From assembly GCA_023336815.1 (NCBI GenBank), contig JAMBLJ010000111.1:1-48051 (forward strand): a stretch of 48,051 nt of DNA. Reading direction: 5' to 3'. Of the stretch, positions 25,327-32,588 are shown piece by piece (within the stretch, counting starts at the first letter, position 1; each line of letters starts with the position of its first letter). Below the pieces are notes generated by a model, which saw nothing but the letters and a program-made list of their open reading frames with translations, searched no databases and was not told the DNA's origin. The stretch comes from Actinomycetes bacterium. GTDB lineage: Bacteria > Actinomycetota > Acidimicrobiia > Spongiisociales > UBA5794. Position numbers and translations under genes: made by a program.

Positions 25327-26781
25327 ATGGCCCCAGCAGACAAGTATGTACCTTCGGCCAGCGAACAGGAATTCCTCGACACCGTAGAGAATCCGAAGTA
25401 CGACAGGCAGATCATCAACGGCCTGAACCCGTTCTTCGAGGATCGTGCTCCGGACGATATGAAGGGCTTTTACTCAGGTGACGAGATCACAGCGCTGAAG
25501 CTCCTGCGCGGAACCGATCGTGATGTCGAATCGCGTATGCCCGTCAAGATCACCAGACACTACTTCGAGATGGCGAAGCACAGCAACGCACTCCAGCGGC
25601 TTGTCAAGGCCAGCCCCGATGAGACGCTCAACCTTGCCGGTTCGGAGGATCCTGGATTCCAGATGGATTACAGCCCGGTTGAGGGTTTGCTACACAAGTA
25701 CGAGATGGGTCTCATGTACGTCATCTCGACATGCTCGGCCCATTGTCGGTTCTGTTACCGCGAGGAACTGATCAGCCGGAAGGACATCGAACGCCAGGAC
25801 GGAACGGTGTCCAAGAAGGGTCTCGCTCAGATCGGCGAGATCACCGACTACGTTCGCGCGCACAACGAGGTGGTCGCGGAAAACGGCGGCCACCATCCCG
25901 ATTCAGGTCGTGAGAAGCTGCGCGAGATCCTGTTGTCGGGGGGCGATCCGATGGTGCTCCCGAACACCAAGATCGCTGCATGGCTATCGGCTCTCGCCGA
26001 GGCAGGTGTTGAGGCGATCAGGCTCGGCACGAAGGAGATGGCCTTCTATCCTGATCGGTTCGACGATGCGTTCCTCGCCATGATGGACGGATTCCACGAG
26101 CGATATCCCGACGTTGGCTTCAGGCTCCTCGTGCACTTCAATCATCCTGACGAGTTCCTGCTCAAGGATGCCGATGGCAACTATCTCGAAAACGACAACG
26201 GGACATTCACCTGGAACCCTGCGACGAAACGTGCAATGGACGCCGTGGTTTCAAGGGGATGGATCAACGTCGAGAACCAGGCACCGATCATCAAGGGCAT
26301 CAACGACGATCCCGACGCCCTGCGCATCATGCAACGGGCGTTATACCGGATCGGAGTAGGCAACCACTACTTTTTCTGTGGACGGGACATCGTTGCGTAC
26401 AAGGCGTTCAACGTACCGATCGAAACTGCCTGGCACATTCTCAACGAGTCACAGAAGGGCCTGTCCGGTGTCGAGACCCACGCACGTCTCTCCATCACCC
26501 ATTACAAGGGCAAGACAGAGGTTGTCGCCGTCACCGATGAACCCATTCCAGGTGTTGCAGGAACGGAGAACGGTGTGCTGATCTTCAAGATCTTGCGCAA
26601 CGCAAAGGATGCGCCAGATCGAGGGAAGGTGTGCATCGTTGGTCGCAACCCTGAAGCGGTCTGGTTCGATGACTACGAGGATCGGGTGATCTTCGACGAG
26701 GCGGGCCTCTTCGAGTACACGCGGGTCAAGGCGGCGCGCCACGAAGTACCTCTCACGGTGGGGGCTGTGGCCGGGTCGTGA
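25327..26781 (+). CDS. KamA-family radical SAM / PLP aminomutase
   Basis: This 484-residue protein belongs to the lysine 2,3-aminomutase family, which moves an amino group from C2 to C3 using SAM, a [4Fe-4S] cluster and PLP. The cluster motif is CSAHCRFC (Cys136, Cys140, Cys143), followed by Tyr-Arg145, where Arg matches the substrate-carboxylate Arg of the clostridial enzyme. SGGDPM follows. The PLP lysine is probably Lys396 in KGKTEV. By my alignment from memory, the two Asp that bind the lysine side chain (Asp293 and Asp330 of the clostridial enzyme) are replaced by Arg/Asp-shifted and Ser/Thr residues. The substrate is therefore probably not lysine. I chose the ATG at 25327 because earlier in-frame starts fall in the operator. 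The stop overlaps the next start (GTGA). Confidence 0.88.
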   Translation: MAPADKYVPSASEQEFLDTVENPKYDRQIINGLNPFFEDRAPDDMKGFYSGDEITALKLLRGTDRDVESRMPVKITRHYFEMAKHSNALQRLVKASPDETLNLAGSEDPGFQMDYSPVEGLLHKYEMGLMYVISTCSAHCRFCYREELISRKDIERQDGTVSKKGLAQIGEITDYVRAHNEVVAENGGHHPDSGREKLREILLSGGDPMVLPNTKIAAWLSALAEAGVEAIRLGTKEMAFYPDRFDDAFLAMMDGFHERYPDVGFRLLVHFNHPDEFLLKDADGNYLENDNGTFTWNPATKRAMDAVVSRGWINVENQAPIIKGINDDPDALRIMQRALYRIGVGNHYFFCGRDIVAYKAFNVPIETAWHILNESQKGLSGVETHARLSITHYKGKTEVVAVTDEPIPGVAGTENGVLIFKILRNAKDAPDRGKVCIVGRNPEAVWFDDYEDRVIFDEAGLFEYTRVKAARHEVPLTVGAVAGS

Positions 26782-27488
26782 TCGACAAGACACACCCGGA
26801 CGCCGCATCGGCGGTCGCCGATGTATTCGATGGTGCCACTGTGCTGATCGGAGGTTTCGGTGAGGCTGGGAGTCCTGTCGAGTTGATCCACGCTCTCATC
26901 GACCAGGGTGCGAAGGATCTCACCGTCGTCAACAACAACACGGGCAGCGGTGAAGTAGGTCTTGCCGCGCTGATCAAGGCTGGTCGCGTTGCAAAGATGG
27001 TGTGCTCGTATCCGAGAACAGCGAACTCGACGGTATTTCCTGAGCTGTACCGCAGCGGCAAGATCGAGCTCGAGCTGGTACCTCAGGGCACCCTTGCAGA
27101 GCGGATACGGGCTGGTGGTGCTGGCATCCCTGCGTTCTACACACCGACCTCGGTCGGTACGCCGCTCGAAGTGGGGAAGGAGAAACGATCTTTCGGAGAC
27201 AGGGACTACGTCCTCGAATACGGTCTGACCGGGGACTTTGCCCTCATCAAGGCGAAAACAGCGGATCGGCTGGGCAACCTCGTTTACAACAAGACAGCGA
27301 GGAACTTCAGCCCTGTCATGGCGATGGCTGCTGCGACGACGATCGTGCAAGCCGGTGCGCTTGTCACCCCTGGGGGTCTTGATCCGGAAGCTGTCGTCAC
27401 GCCAGGAATCTTCGTCGACTCGGTTGTGTTGGTACCGGACCCGGAACATGAGTCGGTGCTCGTTGAGAGGGGAGTTTCTTACCCGTGA
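26778..27488 (+). CDS. 3-oxoacid CoA-transferase, subunit A
   Basis: This is the alpha subunit (236 residues) of a family I CoA-transferase of the ScoA/AtoD/PcaI type. Recognisable parts are VLIGGFGEAGSPVELIHAL, the segment VVNNNTGSGEVGLAALI, and GAGIPAFYTPTSVGTPLEVGKEKR (in part), where the shape TPTSVGT matches the acyl-binding loop. It begins with a GTG overlapping the kamA-like stop and ends with an overlap onto subunit B (GTGA). The likely reaction is transfer of CoA from succinyl-CoA or acetyl-CoA to a 3-oxo acid. In this operon that acid would come from the aminotransferase encoded downstream. Confidence 0.92.
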   Translation: MIDKTHPDAASAVADVFDGATVLIGGFGEAGSPVELIHALIDQGAKDLTVVNNNTGSGEVGLAALIKAGRVAKMVCSYPRTANSTVFPELYRSGKIELELVPQGTLAERIRAGGAGIPAFYTPTSVGTPLEVGKEKRSFGDRDYVLEYGLTGDFALIKAKTADRLGNLVYNKTARNFSPVMAMAAATTIVQAGALVTPGGLDPEAVVTPGIFVDSVVLVPDPEHESVLVERGVSYP

Positions 27489-28165
27489 CCAATTCATCAC
27501 CCGCTGTCGGTCTCACTCGCGATGAGATGGCGCAGCGCGCCGCACTCGATATCCCCGATGGTTCCTACGTCAACCTGGGTATCGGAATCCCCGAACTTGT
27601 CGCCGCATATGTCCCTGAGGGCACGGAGGTCATCTACCACACCGAGAACGGTCTTCTTGGTATGGGTCCTTCGCCTCAGCCCGGTCTGGGTGATCCGGAG
27701 CTGATCAATGCAGGTAAGCGCCAGGTCACGGCGCTCGATGGGGCAGCGTTCTTCCATCATGCCGATAGTTTTGCGATGATCCGCGGTGGACACATCGATC
27801 TCTGTGTCCTGGGTGCATTGCAGGTGTCGGAGTCAGGAGACCTTGCCAACTGGTCGACGGGTGCTCCTGATGCGATCCCCGCTGTGGGTGGAGCCATGGA
27901 TCTTGTTGCGGGAGTCCGCTCGATTCGAGTTATCACCCAGCACACAACACGAAGCGGTGAGCCAAAACTCGTCAAGTCGTGTTCGTATCCGCTCACTGGC
28001 CCGGCTGTGGTTGGCCGCATCTACACAGATCTTGCCGTGATCGATGTCACATCCGACGGTTTCCAGCTGGTTGAACTGGCTGCGGGTGTTGACCTCGCGT
28101 ACGTGCAGGAACGAACCGGTGCTGATCTCAAGCCCATCGCAATCCATCCCCACGGAGGTGACTGA
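27485..28165 (+). CDS. 3-oxoacid CoA-transferase, subunit B
   Basis: This is the beta subunit (226 residues) of the same family I CoA-transferase. It carries the catalytic Glu in HTENGLLGMGP, which forms the glutamyl-CoA thioester. It also has YVNLGIGIPELVAAYVPEG (the GxGIP region) and GGHIDLCVLGALQVSESGDLANW (in part). All features point to an active ScoB/AtoA/PcaJ-like subunit. Translation starts at a GTG overlapping the subunit A stop. Its own stop lies in the ribosome-binding site of the aminotransferase gene (GGAGGTGACTGAG), three bases before that ATG. Confidence 0.92.
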   Translation: MTNSSPAVGLTRDEMAQRAALDIPDGSYVNLGIGIPELVAAYVPEGTEVIYHTENGLLGMGPSPQPGLGDPELINAGKRQVTALDGAAFFHHADSFAMIRGGHIDLCVLGALQVSESGDLANWSTGAPDAIPAVGGAMDLVAGVRSIRVITQHTTRSGEPKLVKSCSYPLTGPAVVGRIYTDLAVIDVTSDGFQLVELAAGVDLAYVQERTGADLKPIAIHPHGGD

Positions 28166-28168
28166 GAC

Positions 28169-29497
28169 ATGGACACCGTGAATTCGGAAGAGGATTCGGT
28201 AGAGGACATGAGTACCGCGCTGTACGCGAGGGCTCTCGAGGTTCTCCCTGGCGGGGTGAGCCGGAACACGGTTCTTCGTCGACCGCATCCCGCGTACGTC
28301 GACCACGCGAGTGGCAGCAGGGTTGTCGATGTCGAGGGGATCGAACGGATCGACTTTGCCAACAATATGGCATCGCTCATCCATGGACACGCACACCCAG
28401 CGATCGTCGATGCGGTATCGGAACAGCTCCACAAGGGAACCGCATTCACCATGGCGACCGAGATCGAGATCCGGTACGCCGAACACATGTGTGCAAGAAG
28501 CGATTCGTTCGAAAGGATACGGTTCGTCAACTCCGGAACGGAAGCGGTGATGGCTGGGGTCAAGGCGGCTCGTGCCTTCACGGGAAGACCGATGATCGCA
28601 AAGGTCGAAGGTGCCTATCACGGCCTCTACGATTATGCGGAAGTAAGTCAGACGTCGAACCCCACGAACTGGGGGAACCCGGAGGAACCAGCTGTCAACC
28701 CCGTGGCTCACGGAACACCTCCCGGAGTCCTCGACGACGTGGTTGTCATCCCGTTCAACAATCCCGATCGAGCCATTGCGATCCTCGACCAACATCGTGG
28801 TCGCCTGGCATGTGTGCTCCTCGATGTGATGCCCCACCGTGTGGGGCTTTCGCCAGCCGAACCAGCCTTCGTCGAAGCCCTGCGGGAATGGACCACACAC
28901 GATGGGTCACTTCTTCTTCTGGACGAGGTGATCACGTTCCGCTCGGAGTACGGGGGTGCCCAGAGTTGGTATGACCTGGCACCAGACCTCACCGCAATGG
29001 GGAAACTCATCGGAGGCGGCTTCCCCGCCGGAGCCATCGCGGGTCGAAGCGACGTCATGGATGTGATGAACCCACTCAGCGCGCGGGTGCTGTTTCCCCA
29101 TTCGGGAACCTTCTCGGCGAACCCGGTCACCATGACCGCTGGCCTGACCGCAATGGAGATGTTCGACGTCGAATCCGTGGAACATGTCAATGCTCTGGCC
29201 GACCGTGCTGTCGCAGGAATCGAGGATGCGATTCATGCGACCGGCATCACCGCATGTGTGACGGGGGGTGGCTCCATGTTCCGCGTCCATCTCAAGGAGC
29301 GTCCACCTCGTGACTATCGCGAGGCGTTCACACCACCCGAGGAGGCGGCTCGGATCACGAGTCTTGTCGACCATCTCTTCAATGCAGGTTTCATGATGAT
29401 CAACACATGTTCCGCCACGACCTCCACAGTGATGACAACCGAGGATATCGATGCCCTCGTGGAGGCCATGGCTGACGGTTTCATCGCGATCTCGTGA
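28169..29497 (+). CDS. Class III aminotransferase (glutamate-1-semialdehyde / beta-amino acid aminotransferase type)
   Basis: This is a 442-residue PLP enzyme of the subgroup that includes glutamate-1-semialdehyde aminomutase and beta-phenylalanine aminotransferase. It has the N-terminal GGVSRNTV substrate-loop region, VNSGTEAVMAGVKAARAFTG, EGAYHGLYDYAEVS, the cofactor Asp in LLLLDEVITFRSEYGG, and the Schiff-base Lys279 in MGKLIGGGFPAGAIAGR. FPHSGTFSANPVTMTAGLTAM (in part) completes the set. No hem genes are nearby. Its place after a KamA-like enzyme and a 3-oxoacid CoA-transferase favours a beta-amino acid aminotransferase making a 3-oxo acid. A strong GGAGG ribosome-binding site overlaps the upstream stop. 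Confidence 0.88.
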   Translation: MDTVNSEEDSVEDMSTALYARALEVLPGGVSRNTVLRRPHPAYVDHASGSRVVDVEGIERIDFANNMASLIHGHAHPAIVDAVSEQLHKGTAFTMATEIEIRYAEHMCARSDSFERIRFVNSGTEAVMAGVKAARAFTGRPMIAKVEGAYHGLYDYAEVSQTSNPTNWGNPEEPAVNPVAHGTPPGVLDDVVVIPFNNPDRAIAILDQHRGRLACVLLDVMPHRVGLSPAEPAFVEALREWTTHDGSLLLLDEVITFRSEYGGAQSWYDLAPDLTAMGKLIGGGFPAGAIAGRSDVMDVMNPLSARVLFPHSGTFSANPVTMTAGLTAMEMFDVESVEHVNALADRAVAGIEDAIHATGITACVTGGGSMFRVHLKERPPRDYREAFTPPEEAARITSLVDHLFNAGFMMINTCSATTSTVMTTEDIDALVEAMADGFIAIS

Positions 29498-29555
29498 CTC
29501 GCCAGTCATTCGACAGCCGTCGGGCCGACCGAATCCGGACGCTAGCCTTTCTCCT

Positions 29556-30011
29556 ATGAGCGATCCGACAAGCGCTAACTCTCCGGATGCATCAGATGTG
29601 AACCTGTCTGATCCTTCTCAGCTGAATCGCCGGCTCGCAGCTATTCAAGACAAGCTGCTTGCCCTTCCCAGTGATGCATTCGCTGAGCGTTGGGAACTTC
29701 GCACACAGCAGGACCAACTTCGCGGGCAAGCCGCAGGTTTTGCATACGCCATGTACGAGGACAAGTTCGACGATGAGCTTCTCGTGGAACTGCGCGCACT
29801 TCGCGATCAGATGAAGACGATCGAGAAGCAAAGGATCGATCTGGTCGTCCAGGCTGGTTCGGGTGGTATGTCGAACATGGGCAATCTGGGTGGCGTTGCC
29901 ATCAACAAAGGAATCGATGATGCCCAGGGACTGCCGAAGATCAAGGCGAAGATCGGTCTCATCAAGGGGATCCTGACGGATCGCGGTGTGACGATTCCGG
30001 TACCCGACTGA
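29556..30011 (+). CDS. Small coiled-coil protein, paralogue 1, unknown function
   Basis: This 151-residue protein belongs to no family I recognise. The central part is highly charged and helical (RRLAAIQDKLLALPSDAFAE, then RTQQDQLRGQAAGF and ELRALRDQMKTIEKQRIDLV), likely a coiled coil. It is followed by a Gly-rich turn (GSGGMSNMGNLGGVAINKG) and a C-terminal IGLIKGILTDRGVTIPVPD. The gene at 30140 encodes a clear paralogue with the same order. A TAGCCT box (29543-29548) lies 7 bases before the ATG, so it is likely leaderless. It is a separate unit from the aminotransferase gene upstream. Confidence 0.75.
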   Translation: MSDPTSANSPDASDVNLSDPSQLNRRLAAIQDKLLALPSDAFAERWELRTQQDQLRGQAAGFAYAMYEDKFDDELLVELRALRDQMKTIEKQRIDLVVQAGSGGMSNMGNLGGVAINKGIDDAQGLPKIKAKIGLIKGILTDRGVTIPVPD

Positions 30012-30019
30012 GCAGAACG

Positions 30020-30127
30020 GTGGACGATCTCGTCAGCCTTACCTGGAGTCTCGCCGCGGTCCAGGACGAACTGGGCAGTCTTGCCATGCGTAGCCCTGAC
30101 TCCATTGTCCGATGCCTCGCCGCTTGA
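30020..30127 (+). pseudogene. Decayed third copy (35 codons) of the small coiled-coil family
   Basis: From a GTG at 30020 a 35-codon frame reads LAAVQDELGSLAMRSPDSI in its middle. This matches the N-terminal signature of both neighbours (LAAIQDKLLALPSDAF and LAAVQDALLALPDDAF). The similarity stops after about 20 residues and the frame ends at 30127, 13 bases before paralogue 2. It looks like a remnant of a third tandem copy, although a short functional peptide cannot be excluded. Confidence 0.55.
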
Positions 30128-30139
30128 TACGATGCCTGT

Positions 30140-30550
30140 ATGAGCGATGAATCAGAGATCATCAACGAATTGGCCGCCGTTCAGGATGCGCTTCTGGCGC
30201 TCCCAGACGATGCCTTCGCCGAGAAGTACGAACTCAAGAAGCAACAAGACGAACTTCGGGAGAAGGCTGCGCAGTTCGCTGTGGATCAAGACAAGGGCCG
30301 CTCGGATGCTGATCTCCTGAGCGAACTCTCGGGTCTTCGCTCACAGTTGGCTCAGCTCGAGAAGCAGAAGATCAATCTTGTCTCCCAGGCTGGCGGTGGA
30401 CCCGGGGAGAGCACGATGGGAAACCTTGGGGGTGCCGGGCTCAACATCGGCATGATGGATGCCTCGGACGGCACACGTCTCCAGGCAAGGATCGGTGTTA
30501 TCAAGGGTGTTCTCAGCAACCGCGGTGTATCGATGCCTGACCCGACCTGA
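30140..30550 (+). CDS. Small coiled-coil protein, paralogue 2, unknown function
   Basis: This 136-residue paralogue of the gene at 29556 has the same layout. It opens with NELAAVQDALLALPDDAFAE, followed by KKQQDELREKAAQFAV, ELSGLRSQLAQLEKQKINLV, a Gly-rich segment with TMGNLGGAGLNIGM, and IGVIKGVLSNRGVSMPDPT. The two proteins differ mostly at surface-type positions, so both are probably functional. Charge alternation in the middle suggests a coiled coil and perhaps homo- or hetero-oligomers. A TACGAT box (30128-30133) lies 6 bases before the ATG. Function is unknown. Confidence 0.75.
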   Translation: MSDESEIINELAAVQDALLALPDDAFAEKYELKKQQDELREKAAQFAVDQDKGRSDADLLSELSGLRSQLAQLEKQKINLVSQAGGGPGESTMGNLGGAGLNIGMMDASDGTRLQARIGVIKGVLSNRGVSMPDPT

Positions 30551-30622
30551 TCGCCCGTATTCGGGTGCGTCCGATATCTGCTGTCTGATATCTGACCATC
30601 GCCGCTGATAGCCTCGTGAGCC

Positions 30623-31501
30623 ATGGGCGACTACCACGTACATCTCCATCCCCACGGACCCTATTCGGGCAAGGGCCCTCGGCCTGGTGAATATCCGCTC
30701 GAGCACATCGAGGCGTACATCGAGGCAGCTCACGCCAACGGGGCCGAGGAGATCGGTTTCACGGAACACTTCTACCGCTGTATCGAATCCAAGCCGGTGC
30801 TTGGAGCCTTCTGGGATGCTGATCCACGTAAGGACCTGAGGGACTTCACCTCCGCATACGTACGGAGCGAGCGTGTGCTGTCGCTCGAGCGCTACGTGCA
30901 GGCCATCGTCGACGCCAAGGACCGCGGTTTGCCCGTGAAGCTTGGACTCGAAGTTGATTTCTTCCCGGACACCGTTGAGGCTGTTGCGGAGTTCCTCGAA
31001 CCCTATCCGTTCGATTTTCTGATCGCATCGACGCACTGGCTCGATGCGTGGGGAATCGATCTCGAGCCCCAGAAACACGAGTTCGCACGACGAGGTATCC
31101 AGCAGTCCTACGAGGACTATTTCGCCATGGAGACCAGGCTCGCGGCTTCAGGACTCTTCGACGTCCTGGCACACGCAGATGTTGTGAAGAAGAGGGGGGT
31201 CGTTCTTCCATCACCCCCGCTCGACCTGTATGAGGAACTCGCCGTGGCAGCCGCACGTGGTGGCACAGCGGTTGAAGTGTCAACGGTCGGCCTGTACCAA
31301 CCGGCACAGGAGATATATCCCCATCCTGAGCTGCTCCAACGATTCCACAACCACGACGTTCCTATCACCCTCGCCTCAGATGCCCACTTTCCCGAGTTCT
31401 GCGGGCGAGATAGATCCAAAGCGATCGAGCTGGCACGGTCAGTTGGGTATACACAGCGGATCGAGTTCACGAAACGCATCGGCACGCTGGTCCCTCTGTA
31501 G
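30623..31501 (+). CDS. PHP-domain phosphoesterase (HisK-type histidinol-phosphatase family)
   Basis: This 292-residue PHP protein begins with the metal motif DYHVHLHPHGPYS. It has the second-motif region EEIGFTEHFYRC, GLEVDFFPDT, DFLIASTHWLD, LAHADVVKK and the C-terminal SDAHFPEFCG. These match the three-metal PHP phosphoesterase pattern and the HisK-like subfamily, whose best-known member dephosphorylates histidinol phosphate. No other his genes are near, so the substrate is inferred only from family. The ATG has a TAGCCT box (30609-30614) 8 bases upstream. It lies 67 bases before the ole operon but that operon has its own promoter-like region. Confidence 0.85.
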   Translation: MGDYHVHLHPHGPYSGKGPRPGEYPLEHIEAYIEAAHANGAEEIGFTEHFYRCIESKPVLGAFWDADPRKDLRDFTSAYVRSERVLSLERYVQAIVDAKDRGLPVKLGLEVDFFPDTVEAVAEFLEPYPFDFLIASTHWLDAWGIDLEPQKHEFARRGIQQSYEDYFAMETRLAASGLFDVLAHADVVKKRGVVLPSPPLDLYEELAVAAARGGTAVEVSTVGLYQPAQEIYPHPELLQRFHNHDVPITLASDAHFPEFCGRDRSKAIELARSVGYTQRIEFTKRIGTLVPL

Positions 31502-31519
31502 ACCTGCGAGAACATGTGA

Positions 31520-31542
31520 TGTAGGGCTGTCAGCCTTACACT
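31520..31542. promoter_or_regulatory. Palindromic operator-like site and -10 box upstream of oleA
   Basis: Arms TGTAGGGCTG (31520-31529) and CAGCCTTACA (31531-31540) flank a single central T. The pairing is perfect apart from one G-T position. A TACACT -10 candidate at 31537-31542 overlaps the right arm, so a bound repressor would block the promoter. The gap to the oleA ATG is 26 bases. Confidence 0.55.
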
Positions 31543-31568
31543 CCCCGGAACCCCGACGAAAGACTCTG

Positions 31569-32588
31569 ATGTCCGGCAACGCAAGCTTTGATCTGAACGA
31601 TGCCGCGATCGTATCGATCGCACATGTTGATGCACCGCAAGTTGTGACCTCAGCCGAGATCGACGAACGTCTTTCGGCAACCTACGAGCGCGTCGGCGCT
31701 CAGGCTGGTCTCCTCGAGAGCCTCGCAGGGATCAAGGAACGACGCTGGTGGCCTGAGGGCTATCTGTTCACCGACGCAGCAGCAGCGGCGGGTGCCAGGG
31801 CCATCGAGTCCGCAGGCATCCGTGTTGAAGAGATCGGTCTCCTCATCGACACATCGGTATGCCGTGATCGGCTCGAACCGTCGTCGGCGGTCACTGTCCA
31901 CAACGCACTCGATCTGCCGAGCTGGTGTCTGAGTTTCGATCTTTCGAACGCCTGCCTTGGTTTCGTCAATGCTTTGCAGGTCGCCGGAAACATGATCGAC
32001 AGCGGCCAGATCAACTATGCGCTCATCGTCGACGGCGAAGGTAGCAGGGGAATCCAGGAGAAGACGATCGAACGTCTTGCTGGTCCCGAGGCAACAATGG
32101 CGGATCTGTTCAATGAGTTTGCGACGCTGACACTCGGATCCGGTGGCGCCGCTGCGGTGGTGGGCCGCCATTCGGACAACCCCGGAAGCCACAAGATCGT
32201 CGGTGGCGTCGCTCGTGCAGATACCACCCACCACAACGTCTGCGTTGGCGACCTCGACGGTATGAAGACCGATACGAAGACGCTGCTCGACGCTGGACTT
32301 CAGGTGTCAAAGCTGACATGGGGGGATGCCGAGGAACGCGGCTGGATCGATGCTGACCGGTTCATCGTTCACCAGATCTCACAGGTGCACACCGCCATGA
32401 TGAGTGAACTTCTCGACCTCGACACCGCAAAGGTTCCGCTGACGTTCCCCTTCCTTGGGAACGTTGGCCCGGCATCGCTCCCGATAACACTCTCACTCGA
32501 GAGTGACTCCCTCGAGGCCGGGGACAAGGTGATCCTGATGGGTATCGGCTCGGGTATCAACGCATCGGCTCTTGAACTGATCTGGTGA
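31569..32588 (+). CDS. oleA: OleA, thiolase-fold acyl-CoA condensing enzyme
   Basis: OleA joins two fatty acyl-CoA molecules head to head, giving a 2-alkyl-3-oxo acid, the first step of long-chain olefin or beta-lactone synthesis. This 339-residue protein has the nucleophile Cys129 (SNACLGFVNALQVAGNMIDS), His268 (HQISQVH) and Asn298 (GNVGPASLP). It also has Glu103 in RDRLEPSSAV, matching the glutamate base that separates OleA from FabH. All four residues fall at a steady offset from Cys143, His285, Asn315 and Glu117 of the Xanthomonas enzyme (from memory). I chose the ATG at 31569 because it lies after the promoter-like region. Its stop overlaps the oleBC start (GTGA). Confidence 0.9.
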   Translation: MSGNASFDLNDAAIVSIAHVDAPQVVTSAEIDERLSATYERVGAQAGLLESLAGIKERRWWPEGYLFTDAAAAAGARAIESAGIRVEEIGLLIDTSVCRDRLEPSSAVTVHNALDLPSWCLSFDLSNACLGFVNALQVAGNMIDSGQINYALIVDGEGSRGIQEKTIERLAGPEATMADLFNEFATLTLGSGGAAAVVGRHSDNPGSHKIVGGVARADTTHHNVCVGDLDGMKTDTKTLLDAGLQVSKLTWGDAEERGWIDADRFIVHQISQVHTAMMSELLDLDTAKVPLTFPFLGNVGPASLPITLSLESDSLEAGDKVILMGIGSGINASALELIW

